A stretch of 64,000 nt of DNA. Origin: G965218495 sp965262785. Lineage in GTDB: Bacteria; Bacteroidota; Rhodothermia; Rhodothermales; Bin80. The notes under the pieces are model-generated. The model saw nothing but the letters and a program-made list of their open reading frames with translations, did no database searches and was not told the origin of the DNA. A program made the translations under genes and the position numbers. Shown here one piece after another: positions 16,824 to 25,006 of the stretch; position 1 is the stretch's first letter; the number at the start of each line of letters is the position of its first letter. The stretch is taken from contig OZ253559.1 in assembly GCA_965262785.1 (NCBI GenBank), positions 1,488,001-1,552,000 of the forward strand, written 5' to 3'.

Positions 16824-18053
16824 ATGGAAATTGGACTAATCATTGGCGGAGTACTCGTTACAGCATTCTTCGTCATCCTCGGGATCATTAAGGCCAACAC
16901 CCACCTGTGTCAGCCAAATGAGGCGCTAATCTTTAGCGGCCGCAAGCGCGGACTCACGGACGGTACGAGAGTGGGGTATCGCATCGTGCAGGGCGGCCGG
17001 GGCTTTCGCATCCCGATACTGGAGCGGGTCGATCGAATTCGACTGAACACAATTCCTATTGATCTGACCGTATCTAACGCCTATTCGAAGGGCGGCATCC
17101 CGCTTACGGTGCGTGCGATTGCCAACGTAAAAGTGGCCTCCAATGAGACCGAGCTGGCCAATGCTGTTGAGCGCCTCCTTGGCAAAGATCTGTTTGAGGT
17201 TCAGACCATTGCTAAGGAAACGCTGGAGGGAAACCTGCGCGGCGTCCTCGCCACACTTACCCCGGAAGAGGTCAACGAGGACCGACTGAAATTCGGCAAA
17301 GAGCTCCTGGCCGAGGCAGATTCTGACCTCAGCAATCTGGGGTTGCAGCTGGATACAATGAAGATCCAGAGTGTGGAGGACGAGGTGGGCTACCTCGACG
17401 CAATCGGGCGGCAGCAGTCTGCACACATTATTGCCGCGGCCCGCGTGGCGGAAGCGGAGAAGAAAGAAATGTCCCGTCTGGCAGAAGCCAGTGCCGACAA
17501 GAGAATCGAGCAGGCCGAAAACGAGCTCCGCATCCTCAAAGCTAAACTCGCCGCAAAGGCGCGAGCCGAGGAAGCGCGTATTGAGGTGGCGGCCGATGTT
17601 GCGGAGGCCCAGGCCAAGCAGGAACTTGCGGAGGAAGAAGTCAAGCTCTCGGAGAAGCGTGCCCGCGCTGAAATTGTCGTGGTTGCAGAGGCGGAGCGGC
17701 TTGCAAAAGAAGAGATCGCCAAAGGCAACGCGGCGCGCATCCTGGAAGACGGGCGTGCGGAGGTTGACGTGCTTCGACAGAAACTGGTCCTGTGGAATGA
17801 GGCAGGGACCGATGCCGAGCGTCTCTTCCTGATTCAGATGCTGCCGGACATCCTGACTCAGGTGGTTAAGACCGTTGACAGCCTCAAGATCGACAAGCTG
17901 ACTGTGGTCGATAGCGGCCAAGGCGCCGGAGTGCCGGCGGTCTTCAGCCAGATTGCAGGAGCGACTCCGGCGCTACTGGAAAGCCTTAAGGCGTCCACTG
18001 GGATTGACGTGGCGGGCATGCTGAGCCGCGCATCCGTAAATGCCGAGCAATAG
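16824..18053 (+). CDS. Flotillin-like SPFH-domain protein
   Basis: A 409-residue membrane scaffold with an N-terminal membrane segment (2-22), an SPFH/band-7 domain (about 25-200) and a long Ala/Glu/Lys-rich coiled coil (about 210-310) with repeated EA dipeptides. The C-terminal region (LPDILTQVVKTVDSLKIDKL) is typical of flotillin assembly domains. Together with the upstream NfeD-like protein it should organise inner-membrane microdomains. It ends 32 bases before the convergent M16 peptidase gene. Confidence 0.93.
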   Translation: MEIGLIIGGVLVTAFFVILGIIKANTHLCQPNEALIFSGRKRGLTDGTRVGYRIVQGGRGFRIPILERVDRIRLNTIPIDLTVSNAYSKGGIPLTVRAIANVKVASNETELANAVERLLGKDLFEVQTIAKETLEGNLRGVLATLTPEEVNEDRLKFGKELLAEADSDLSNLGLQLDTMKIQSVEDEVGYLDAIGRQQSAHIIAAARVAEAEKKEMSRLAEASADKRIEQAENELRILKAKLAAKARAEEARIEVAADVAEAQAKQELAEEEVKLSEKRARAEIVVVAEAERLAKEEIAKGNAARILEDGRAEVDVLRQKLVLWNEAGTDAERLFLIQMLPDILTQVVKTVDSLKIDKLTVVDSGQGAGVPAVFSQIAGATPALLESLKASTGIDVAGMLSRASVNAEQ

Positions 18054-18085
18054 GCCATGCCGGTTCGCATCGGCGGCGTGGCAGC

Positions 18086-20758
18086 TCACTCGCTGCTAAC
18101 TGCGCTGCCGTCGGCGTCAATCACAACGATCGGGCCGAATGCGAGCGCGCGGAGCCGAGGCTCAATGGACGGGCGGTCTCCTACGACGACCCAAACCAAG
18201 CTTTCTGGCCTGATAACCTCTCGTGCAGCCGCGGTGACCTGTGCTACATCGAGTGCACGTACGCGCTGCGCGTACGTGTCGTAGAAATCTTCAGGCAGGT
18301 CGTTTTGGACCAAATTGATGAGTGAGTCTTCGACAGCGCTGCAGGTTTCCCAACGGCCTGCAAGTGTAAGCGTTAGGCTCTGCTGCGCTTTGAGCACCTC
18401 ATCGCTCGTGGGCGGAGCATCGCCCCTGATGCCACGCAGCTCGCTTAAGATCTCCTGCATTGACTCACTGGTCTTGTCGCTCTGAACGGATGCGAAGACG
18501 ATGAATGGGCGCTGGCCTCGGGCAGTCACCACCACCGATTGGGCGCCATAGCACCAGCCCTTGTCTTCCCGGAGATTCATGTTGATGCGCGAGGTGAAGG
18601 AACCGCCAAGGATCTCGTTCATGGTCTCGACGGCTAGATTGTTCGGCACGTTGCGCGGCGGTGCTAGGTGTCCTGCAAAAATGATCGACTGCACCGAGCC
18701 CGGACGGTCGACCAGGTACACGGACGGTGAGTCGTGGTGATCCACCGAATCGATGTTTTTGTCTGGCGCAGAGCCGTTGCGCCAGTCATGGAATCGAGCC
18801 TCAAGTAGTGGCACCACCTCTTCAACGGTGGTGTCGCCCACGATAACAAAGGTGGCGCTGTCAGGCCGAAACCACGTTTGATGGAATGCAACCATGGACT
18901 CGCGGTCCAGGCGCATAACTGAGGCCTCGGTTCCACTGCCGGTCAACGGCAAGCTGTATGCGTGCCCGTCACCATACAAGAGCTTAGGAAAGACGCGCAG
19001 CGCCATGGCGAGAGGGGAGGCCTTCTCACTCTGAATCCGCGCAACTCGCTCTTGGCGGACCCTGTCGAATTCTGCCTGCGGAAACGTTGGATTCAGAATA
19101 ATGTCGACGAAAAGATCCAGGCTTGGTACCAGGTGTTCCTTCAGGGCCGACAAGTTTACTGACGATCCGTCCAAGTTAGAGCCCGCGCCGATGCTGGCAC
19201 CGAGGAAGGCCAGCCGGTCACTGATTTCAAGCGACGAAAGGCTTGTGGTCCCCATGAGCAGCATGCTCATGGCCAGGCTGGCAGTGCCGGCGATGGCATG
19301 CTGATCCGCAGCGAAGCCCGCATCAAGAAACAGCGTCGTATGCACTATCGGCGTGACATGCCGTTCGACAAGAAGCACTTTGACGCCGTTTGAAAGTGTA
19401 GCCTGCCGAATGGCCGGAAATGCCGCATCGGCGGGCGGCTTAACAGCAGGAAGGCGGTCGCGTTCGACGCCTGTGGGCGCTGCGAACAGCGGTGCAAACG
19501 GGTGGACTTCCAAGGCATAGGCGCCGTCCGAAAGCCACCGCCTGGCAGCCGTCTGGACATCGTTCAGTGTGGCGGCCCTTCTGCTGTGGAATTTGTCTAT
19601 ATAGGCTCCTGGGTCGCCCCGGTACACCTCGCCCTGCGCAAGCATGGCCGACTTTCCGCCAAAGCCACCGATACGTTCAATGCGGTGTATAAACTGCGCT
19701 TCACCTTCTGTCACGACACGACGGAGCTCGTGCTCTGTTGGACCATCTGCCAAGAAGCGGGCAAGTTCCTCATCCAGTGCGGCTTCTATCGTTCGCAGAT
19801 CCTTTCCTGGATGGGCTGTGCCCGCGATAGTGAATTGGCTGCCTATTTCACCGGCGCTCAGATAAGCACTAACGCCGGTGGCGATCTGGTCTTCATAGAC
19901 TAGGCGCTTGTAGAAACGGGAGTTCATGCCGCTGGCAAGGACCGATGCTGCCAGACCCAGCCTGTAATAGTCGGGTGTAAAGGTTGCAGGCACGTTCCAG
20001 ACTTTATATATGCGGGCCTGCGGTACCCGGTCTTGCATCGCCTCGCGTTGTGCGCCTGTACGTCGTGCCACCCAGGATTCAAACTGCGAAACCGGCGGCC
20101 CAGGCGGGATATCCCCAAAGTACTTCTCGGCAAGAGCCTTCGCCTGGAGCAAGTTTACATCTCCGGCGATCGCCAAAACGGCATTGTTGGGGCCGTAATA
20201 TGACTTGAACCACTCGTGTACATCCTCGACAGTTGCCGCGTCAAGGTCATCCATCGATCCTATCACGGTATGGTCATATGGGTGTCCCTTGGGGTAGGTG
20301 GCATGCGTAATCCTGCTATGGACCTGGCCGTAGGGCTGGTTTTCGCTCTGTCGCTTTTCGTTCTTTACTACGCGGCGCTGCTCATCCAACTTTGCCTGAT
20401 CAATGGCGCCCAAAAGGTGACCCATCCGGTCCGATTCCATCCAGAGCGCGAGATCAAGCGCGCTCTTGGGTACGTTCTGGAAGTAGTTTGTGCGGTCTCT
20501 GTTGGTAGTTCCGTTGAGTTCCGTCGCACCTGCCCGCTCCATTGCCTGGAAATAGTCATCATTGAAATGCTCCGAGCCGTTGAACATCAGGTGTTCGAAA
20601 AGATGAGCAAAGCCGCTGCGCCCGGTAGGCTCATTCTTGGATCCAACGTGATACCAGACGTTGACAGCTACTATGGGGGCCTTGTGGTCTTCGTGGATGA
20701 CCACCTTAAGCCCGTTGCCGAGCGTGAACTTCGTATATGTGACTTGCGGCAGCGTCAT
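18086..20758 (-). CDS. M16 family zinc metallopeptidase (copy 1)
   Basis: A pitrilysin/insulinase-type peptidase of two homologous halves. The inverted zinc motif HLFEH lies in the N-terminal half, followed by NGTTNRDRTNYF and the third-ligand region LDEQRRVVKNEKRQ. The second half is the inactive M16C-like partner. It is very similar to the gene at 39280-42033. The frame is open to 20944, but that stretch contains a strong hairpin. I use the ATG at 20758, which removes any signal peptide, so the true start may be an upstream non-ATG codon. A periplasmic site is inferred from the paralogue. Confidence 0.85.
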   Translation of the reverse strand: MTLPQVTYTKFTLGNGLKVVIHEDHKAPIVAVNVWYHVGSKNEPTGRSGFAHLFEHLMFNGSEHFNDDYFQAMERAGATELNGTTNRDRTNYFQNVPKSALDLALWMESDRMGHLLGAIDQAKLDEQRRVVKNEKRQSENQPYGQVHSRITHATYPKGHPYDHTVIGSMDDLDAATVEDVHEWFKSYYGPNNAVLAIAGDVNLLQAKALAEKYFGDIPPGPPVSQFESWVARRTGAQREAMQDRVPQARIYKVWNVPATFTPDYYRLGLAASVLASGMNSRFYKRLVYEDQIATGVSAYLSAGEIGSQFTIAGTAHPGKDLRTIEAALDEELARFLADGPTEHELRRVVTEGEAQFIHRIERIGGFGGKSAMLAQGEVYRGDPGAYIDKFHSRRAATLNDVQTAARRWLSDGAYALEVHPFAPLFAAPTGVERDRLPAVKPPADAAFPAIRQATLSNGVKVLLVERHVTPIVHTTLFLDAGFAADQHAIAGTASLAMSMLLMGTTSLSSLEISDRLAFLGASIGAGSNLDGSSVNLSALKEHLVPSLDLFVDIILNPTFPQAEFDRVRQERVARIQSEKASPLAMALRVFPKLLYGDGHAYSLPLTGSGTEASVMRLDRESMVAFHQTWFRPDSATFVIVGDTTVEEVVPLLEARFHDWRNGSAPDKNIDSVDHHDSPSVYLVDRPGSVQSIIFAGHLAPPRNVPNNLAVETMNEILGGSFTSRINMNLREDKGWCYGAQSVVVTARGQRPFIVFASVQSDKTSESMQEILSELRGIRGDAPPTSDEVLKAQQSLTLTLAGRWETCSAVEDSLINLVQNDLPEDFYDTYAQRVRALDVAQVTAAAREVIRPESLVWVVVGDRPSIEPRLRALAFGPIVVIDADGSAVSSE

Positions 20759-20899
20759 GAGCGTCTGGTAGAGTGGAATGGCGATGGGAAGGCTGACCTC
20801 GGTATTGCGAATACGCCATACCGACGCGCAAAGATAGGGGAGCGGCACGCTCAACAACACAGCCCCAGCGCTAATTCGCTGTGAGGGCGAAGCTAATGA

Positions 20900-20944
20900 G
20901 TGCCAGTGGCGGCCTTGCCGGGCAGGCTTCCGCCTGTCTGGCAC
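20900..20944. repeat. Stable hairpin upstream of M16 gene copy 1
   Basis: An outer stem (GTGCCAG 20900-20906 with CTGGCAC 20938-20944) encloses an inner stem (GGCAGGC 20921-20927 with GCCTGTC 20932-20938). It lies where the peptidase frame extends upstream, which argues against that extension being translated. It could be a leader structure or a palindromic repeat. Confidence 0.5.
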
Positions 20945-21790
20945 TCGAGTCGATCGGTGGCGACGCTGTTGGTGCTGCGGCCTGGTGATTCGGAATTGGA
21001 CTTATGTGCCCATCTACGCAATCCTTTTTGGCTCGCCTTGATGCCGGCCACAGGCCAGGTGGACTCTCTTGGTCTAAACAGTGCAAGGAGATCGATTCGG
21101 GCTCGCCGATGCGCTTCTATGGGCATGCGGTCTTGGGCCTCGAGTTGGGCCTGTGGGTGGTGGCCGATGGCAGAGTCCGTTTTGGAGTCGCCTTCGCGCT
21201 GCAAGGTCCAACAGGGTAAACGACCAGGCTGGGACTTGTGCTCGTAGCGTACGAGCGGTGCTTGGATCGGGTAACCCGTGCACTCTTTTATCATTGCGCT
21301 AAGCGACAGCACTGTTGTCACATCGTCGGGGATCCTTCCTTTTGCGATCCGCCGCCCCTTTTCCGCAAGACCGCAATACAGGTAGACGCAACCTGGTGGC
21401 TTCCACAGGCGCCGCATTTCCCAAGAGCATACTGCCATGTAGCACGTGTACGCTCCCATCATGGACTCCGCGTGCGCGGCCCTGGCACTCTCTTTCGCAT
21501 TCATCCGGCCGGGCATGGCTGCTTTATGCTCGTCTGGCCAAGACAGGCGCGTGCCTCCACCAGCTCCTACGGCCATGAACGAAGCACCGGCGGCCAAGCT
21601 ATTTGGTGTGGCATGCGGGTCTTTTCTCTTGGTGAGCGATGGACCAATAGCGATCAGATCTACCGTTCCGCGTTTCATGGCACCCATAAACGGCAAGTAG
21701 TCCCCGCGAATCAGCGTTCAGCAATTTCAGTTTGGCTTGGCTTTCTTGTTGTCCCCTCAAGGCTGATGTTGCAAATGTACCCGCTTCTCA
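20945..21790. other. Region without recognisable genes
   Basis: About 850 bases between the hairpin upstream of the M16 gene and an IS1595 remnant. Long open frames exist on both strands, but they overlap one another and none resembles a protein I know. It is probably decayed or non-coding DNA at the edge of the mobile-element-rich zone. Confidence 0.35.
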
Positions 21791-21964
21791 TCAGTCAGCG
21801 CTCGGTACCAGAAGCGGCGGCCAAATGCTGTATTGCCTCAAAGTGTCCAGGTCCCAACGGTTGTGCCGAATAGCAAACCCGTTAACGTTCAGAACCAAGC
21901 GCTCCGGACTCATCCGGTGAAACGTGCCATGATATCCACGCTTCACCAAGGTCCAAAAGCTTTC
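21791..21964 (-). pseudogene. C-terminal remnant of an IS1595 (ISXO2-like) transposase
   Basis: The minus strand encodes about 57 residues beginning ESFWTLVKRGYHG, then RMSPERL, VNGFAIRHN and LDTLRQ before a stop. This is the characteristic end of ISXO2-type DDE transposases. The rest of the gene is missing: sequence shared with the second ankyrin locus starts abruptly at about 21972. An IS1595-type transposase begins again at the end of the window, so the family has been active here. Confidence 0.75.
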
Positions 21965-21971
21965 CATACCG

Positions 21972-22227
21972 GGGAGTGCGGTGACCTGGACGCTTTGCGT
22001 TGGTAACGCTTCATTTCGAAAATCGAAGCTACAGGTATCCGACGACGGCTTGCGGCAGAGCTTGGAAACCGAATTCCGCGGCGGCACATATGAGGAGATC
22101 CGGCCCAGCCTTTCCGAGTGGTGAATCATTAATGCTGTGATAGGCAGGAAAACAGTCTCGCGGCAGCCTGCGTCACAGTGAGCATAGACGATTCGAGCCA
22201 ACAAGGTCATTGCTGGCTGGCTTGCTT
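21972..22227 (+). pseudogene. Surface-protein gene fragment, locus A, left part
   Basis: This stretch matches 32400-32655 closely on the same strand, including the run from GGGAGTGCGGTGACCTGG onward. One frame reads GNASFRKSKLQVSDDGLRQ before a stop. It is the part of a decayed secreted-protein gene that lies left of a 2.2-kb mobile-element insertion. The remainder continues at 24410. The last 97 bases are repeated exactly on the other side of the insertion. Confidence 0.6.
22131..22227. repeat. 97-bp direct repeat, left copy
   Basis: It is identical to 24410-24506. The two copies abut the inverted ends of the mobile element at 22228-24409, as a target-site duplication would. The second ankyrin locus has only one diverged copy of this sequence (about 32562-32655) and no insertion there, which fits the ancestral state. 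Confidence 0.9.
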
Positions 22228-22351
22228 CTTGACTTCCGCGGTTTAAGTGCAAAATAGTATGAGTTATACTTGACCAACATACAATACTGAACACTACACG
22301 TGCCGATTTTGAGAGAACCCTTGAGGCTCCTCTCGATCGTAGCCGGACTTC

Positions 22352-24022
22352 TTAGGGGAGCTGGTCGGGGGTGGCCAGCTCGCGGGTCCTGCTGGGGTAC
22401 TTTAGTCCGGCTACGCTGTAGAGCGTCCGCTGTGCTGCGGTGGCGGGGGAGGCGAGCAGATACTGCTTCAGCGTGCTGGTGTCGGTAATGAGGGAGACTT
22501 GAGCGCCGCTCAGCTCTGTCAGGATACGAGCCTCGCTGAGTGGCTCCTGGCCCGCATGCATGGTGTTGTGCTGGTAGCGCAGCAGGCGCAGCAAGGCAAA
22601 AGCGACGAAGCAAATCGCGATGTGGGCCTTGACGCGGCTGGGGGTCCAGTGATAGATGGGCCGCGTCGCCATGGTGTGCTTGAGCACGCGAAAGCCCTCT
22701 TCGATGCGCCACAGCTCCCCGTAGTACGCATAGATGTGTTGTGCTGGATGGCTTTCGCGATCCAGGCTGGTCCAAACACCGTGGAGCCCGTCAAAGCATG
22801 CGTCCCGGTCAATGGCATCCTGGTTCAGCTCCACGGCATCGCGGTCCACCTTGAGAAAGCGGCCTCGTTTGCCGCTTCCCTTAATGCCTTGCGTTAGGCG
22901 ACGCTTGAGCTTCTCTACGATTCTATCACGTTCATGGACATCCTTGGCCGCCCGCTTCTTGCTGTGGCGCAACACCAGACGCTGGCCCTTTAATTGCAAT
23001 TCTGTTACGCTGATATCTTCGCTGACCGCGACCCAGTCATGGGACTCAAAAAGCTCGGCCTCCATCCTGCGTGGCAAGCTGCGTAGGCGCGCCGCGACCA
23101 CCCAGTCCCAACCCTGGGAGGCGAGCAGGTCCAGGTTGCCCTGGCTCAGCATCCCGGCGTCCGCAACCAAGACCACCCGGCCTATCTCAAAGCGCTCCCG
23201 CAGGGCCTTCAGTGCCGGCTTGAGCGTGCGCACATCGGTCGTGCTACCTGGAAACAACTCATATCCTATCGGCAGCCCCTCCACGCTCTGGAACAAGGCC
23301 AGAACGACCTGCACCTTCTGCGGCTTACCGTCTTTGCTGAATCCCTTCTTGCGAAGATCATCGGCCTTGTCGCTGGCGAAGAAAAGCGTGGTTACGTCGA
23401 AGAAGAGGACGTCCACATGCTCTTGCAAGAGTCCGCGCACTTCATGCGAGACGATCGACTGCAGCCGTGCAATCCGGTCGTCATTGACCGCGTCCATCAT
23501 GCGGTAGAACTTGTCCGGGTTCACTTCCACGCCATGGTGCTTGGAAAGCTTGTCACAGCACGCGCGCTTGCTGGAGCCCGGCGCGGCCAGTCGCATCAGC
23601 ACGGCCTGGCGAAACAGGCGCGCCGCCATCTTTTTGCGGGCCCCGAAGACCTTCTGAAAGTGCAGCCGATCGTACAGCGCCCCGAAGACCTCGTGAAAGC
23701 CCATAGTCAGACGCTTGGTCTCCGCCAGCTTGCGTGCATCGGGTATGGGAAGCGGCTGGTCGCTCTGGCTGCCATGGCGGGCCCCTTGCACGCGTTCGGC
23801 CAAGTACTCTATAGGAAACAAGGAGGGCTGTCTCTCTTCCAGGAGCCGCAGCTTCGCCCGGTGCGCCAACCGCACCAGCGCCTCCAGCAGCGGCCCTTCC
23901 GGAGCAGAGCCCATATGCTTGACGATCCGCTGCCGCGGTCCCTTGCCGGGTACGCGGGTTGATTCGACAATCTGTACGCTAACGTTCTGGGTGGTCTTGC
24001 GTCGGACGGTACGGACGAACAT
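22352..24022 (-). CDS. IS1634-family transposase (IS4-like DDE)
   Basis: A full-length transposase of 556 residues. The DDE core is visible: LFFDVTTLFFAS with the first Asp, VVLVADAGMLSQGNLDLL with the second, and YGELWRIEEGFRVLKHTM with the catalytic Glu in the Y-(2)-R-(3)-E-(6)-K signature of IS4-related families. The frame is uninterrupted, so the protein may be active. It is carried by the element at 22228-24409. Confidence 0.9.
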   Translation of the reverse strand: MFVRTVRRKTTQNVSVQIVESTRVPGKGPRQRIVKHMGSAPEGPLLEALVRLAHRAKLRLLEERQPSLFPIEYLAERVQGARHGSQSDQPLPIPDARKLAETKRLTMGFHEVFGALYDRLHFQKVFGARKKMAARLFRQAVLMRLAAPGSSKRACCDKLSKHHGVEVNPDKFYRMMDAVNDDRIARLQSIVSHEVRGLLQEHVDVLFFDVTTLFFASDKADDLRKKGFSKDGKPQKVQVVLALFQSVEGLPIGYELFPGSTTDVRTLKPALKALRERFEIGRVVLVADAGMLSQGNLDLLASQGWDWVVAARLRSLPRRMEAELFESHDWVAVSEDISVTELQLKGQRLVLRHSKKRAAKDVHERDRIVEKLKRRLTQGIKGSGKRGRFLKVDRDAVELNQDAIDRDACFDGLHGVWTSLDRESHPAQHIYAYYGELWRIEEGFRVLKHTMATRPIYHWTPSRVKAHIAICFVAFALLRLLRYQHNTMHAGQEPLSEARILTELSGAQVSLITDTSTLKQYLLASPATAAQRTLYSVAGLKYPSRTRELATPDQLP

Positions 24023-24231
24023 GCTGAGTGCGAGATGGCTGCGAGGATCGCTATGCCCTAAGGTACATCAGCATCTTAACAATGTCAAGTACTAAATAGG
24101 ACTGAACACTACAAACCAGCATCGCCCAAATCGACACGGCCCGCGTGATGCCCTGGCACATGTTTTGGGGGTCACATCCAACACTGCACACTACCGCCCT
24201 TGGTGTCTCAACGCACGCCGGGAGTACCACA

Positions 24232-24366
24232 ATGGATCGATTTGCCCTAAAAAAGCGCAAAAAGGGGCCCAAGTCGGACAATGTAGCCACCAATTCGGCT
24301 AATCCACACGTAGTCTGGACACCTCAGGCTGAAGCGACCAATGATCGTTTTAGCGCCTCATCTTGA
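24232..24366 (+). CDS. Small basic ORF inside the mobile element
   Basis: A 44-codon frame with a very basic start (MDRFALKKRKKGPKSDN). It lies between the transposase and the right inverted end. It resembles no protein I recognise and has no clear ribosome-binding site. It may be chance or a passenger gene of the outer element. Confidence 0.2.
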   Translation: MDRFALKKRKKGPKSDNVATNSANPHVVWTPQAEATNDRFSASS

Positions 24367-24409
24367 CTGGCGGCACCGCCCCTCCCTCGGCAAAACCGCG
24401 GAAGTCAGG

Positions 24410-24506
24410 AATGCTGTGATAGGCAGGAAAACAGTCTCGCGGCAGCCTGCGTCACAGTGAGCATAGACGATTCGAGCCAACAAGGTCATTGCTGGCTGGC
24501 TTGCTT
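24410..24506. repeat. 97-bp direct repeat, right copy
   Basis: The exact partner of 22131-22227. It begins immediately after the right inverted end of the mobile element and runs on into the surface-protein fragment, where GCTGGCTGG low-complexity repeats follow. Confidence 0.9.
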
Positions 24507-24995
24507 GCTGGCTGGCAGCGTGATGCTCGCACGTGGGCAGTCCGCGGACTATCGATTCGACGGATATGACAACAGTGTTGGAGCGTGGATCTGGATCGAA
24601 TTGGGGTCCTCGGACGGACTCGATGTAAGTGGACAAGAGCCCTACGACGTAGCCCTGGAATACTCGGAAAGCGGTGAAACTCTCCGGGCCAGAGCCGACA
24701 CCGTAAAGTTCTTCACACTGGACCTCGGGGACGAGGAATTGCCGACTGTCGCGATCGACGAAGCAGGCTTTGGCATGTGTCCGTTGGCACAGCAGGCCAG
24801 CGACGGTGAGACAGCCATGGTCGGGTACGCCCGTCTTGAAGGTGGTTTAAGCCAAGGCCAGGCGTTATGTGTAGGGACAGGCGCTGCGATAGGCGCGCTT
24901 TCAGGGCCGGTTCAACTGCGAGGCTTTCCGTCAATCCGGCAGGATCAGGTGGTACACTGTCACGGGCGTCCATTCTGGCGACGTCGGCCCGCAGT
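24410..24995 (+). pseudogene. Surface-protein gene fragment, locus A, right part
   Basis: The frame from about 24480 encodes a signal-like LLAGSVMLARGQS followed by ADYRFDGYDNSVGAWIW and VSGQEPYDV. It is nearly identical to the product at 32647-33180 in locus B. After the LEGG segment (about 24845) small indels throw it out of frame with its counterpart. It converges on the end of the first ankyrin gene. Family unknown; probably a decayed secreted protein. Confidence 0.55.
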
Positions 24996-25006
24996 TGCCC
25001 CGACCG

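Larger units (their letters stand above)
22228..24409. mobile_element. Mobile element with IS1634-type transposase, 17-bp inverted ends and 97-bp target duplication
   Basis: The ends are 22228-22244 and 24393-24409: CTTGACTTCCGCGGTTT and, inverted, CCTGACTTCCGCGGTTT, 16 of 17 matching. They directly abut exact 97-bp direct repeats. Inside, a 13-base direct repeat (22286-22298 and 24101-24113) brackets the transposase gene. The 2182-bp unit is therefore either one long element or an IS inserted into an older element of about 367 bp. Long target duplications are a known trait of IS1634. Confidence 0.8.

Noticed and set aside
16926..17921. 331-residue open frame opposite the flotillin gene
   Set aside because: Antisense shadow of the Ala/Glu coiled coil; the plus strand encodes a clear SPFH protein.
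20893..21696. 267-residue open frame on the minus strand upstream of the first M16 gene
   Set aside because: No recognisable domain or ribosome-binding site, biased composition, and it overlaps a strong hairpin and other frames on both strands.
24490..24525. GCTGGCTGG/TTGCTTGC low-complexity run as a possible phase-variation tract
   Set aside because: It lies in a decayed fragment, is short, and the locus B copy lacks it, so there is no gene for it to switch.
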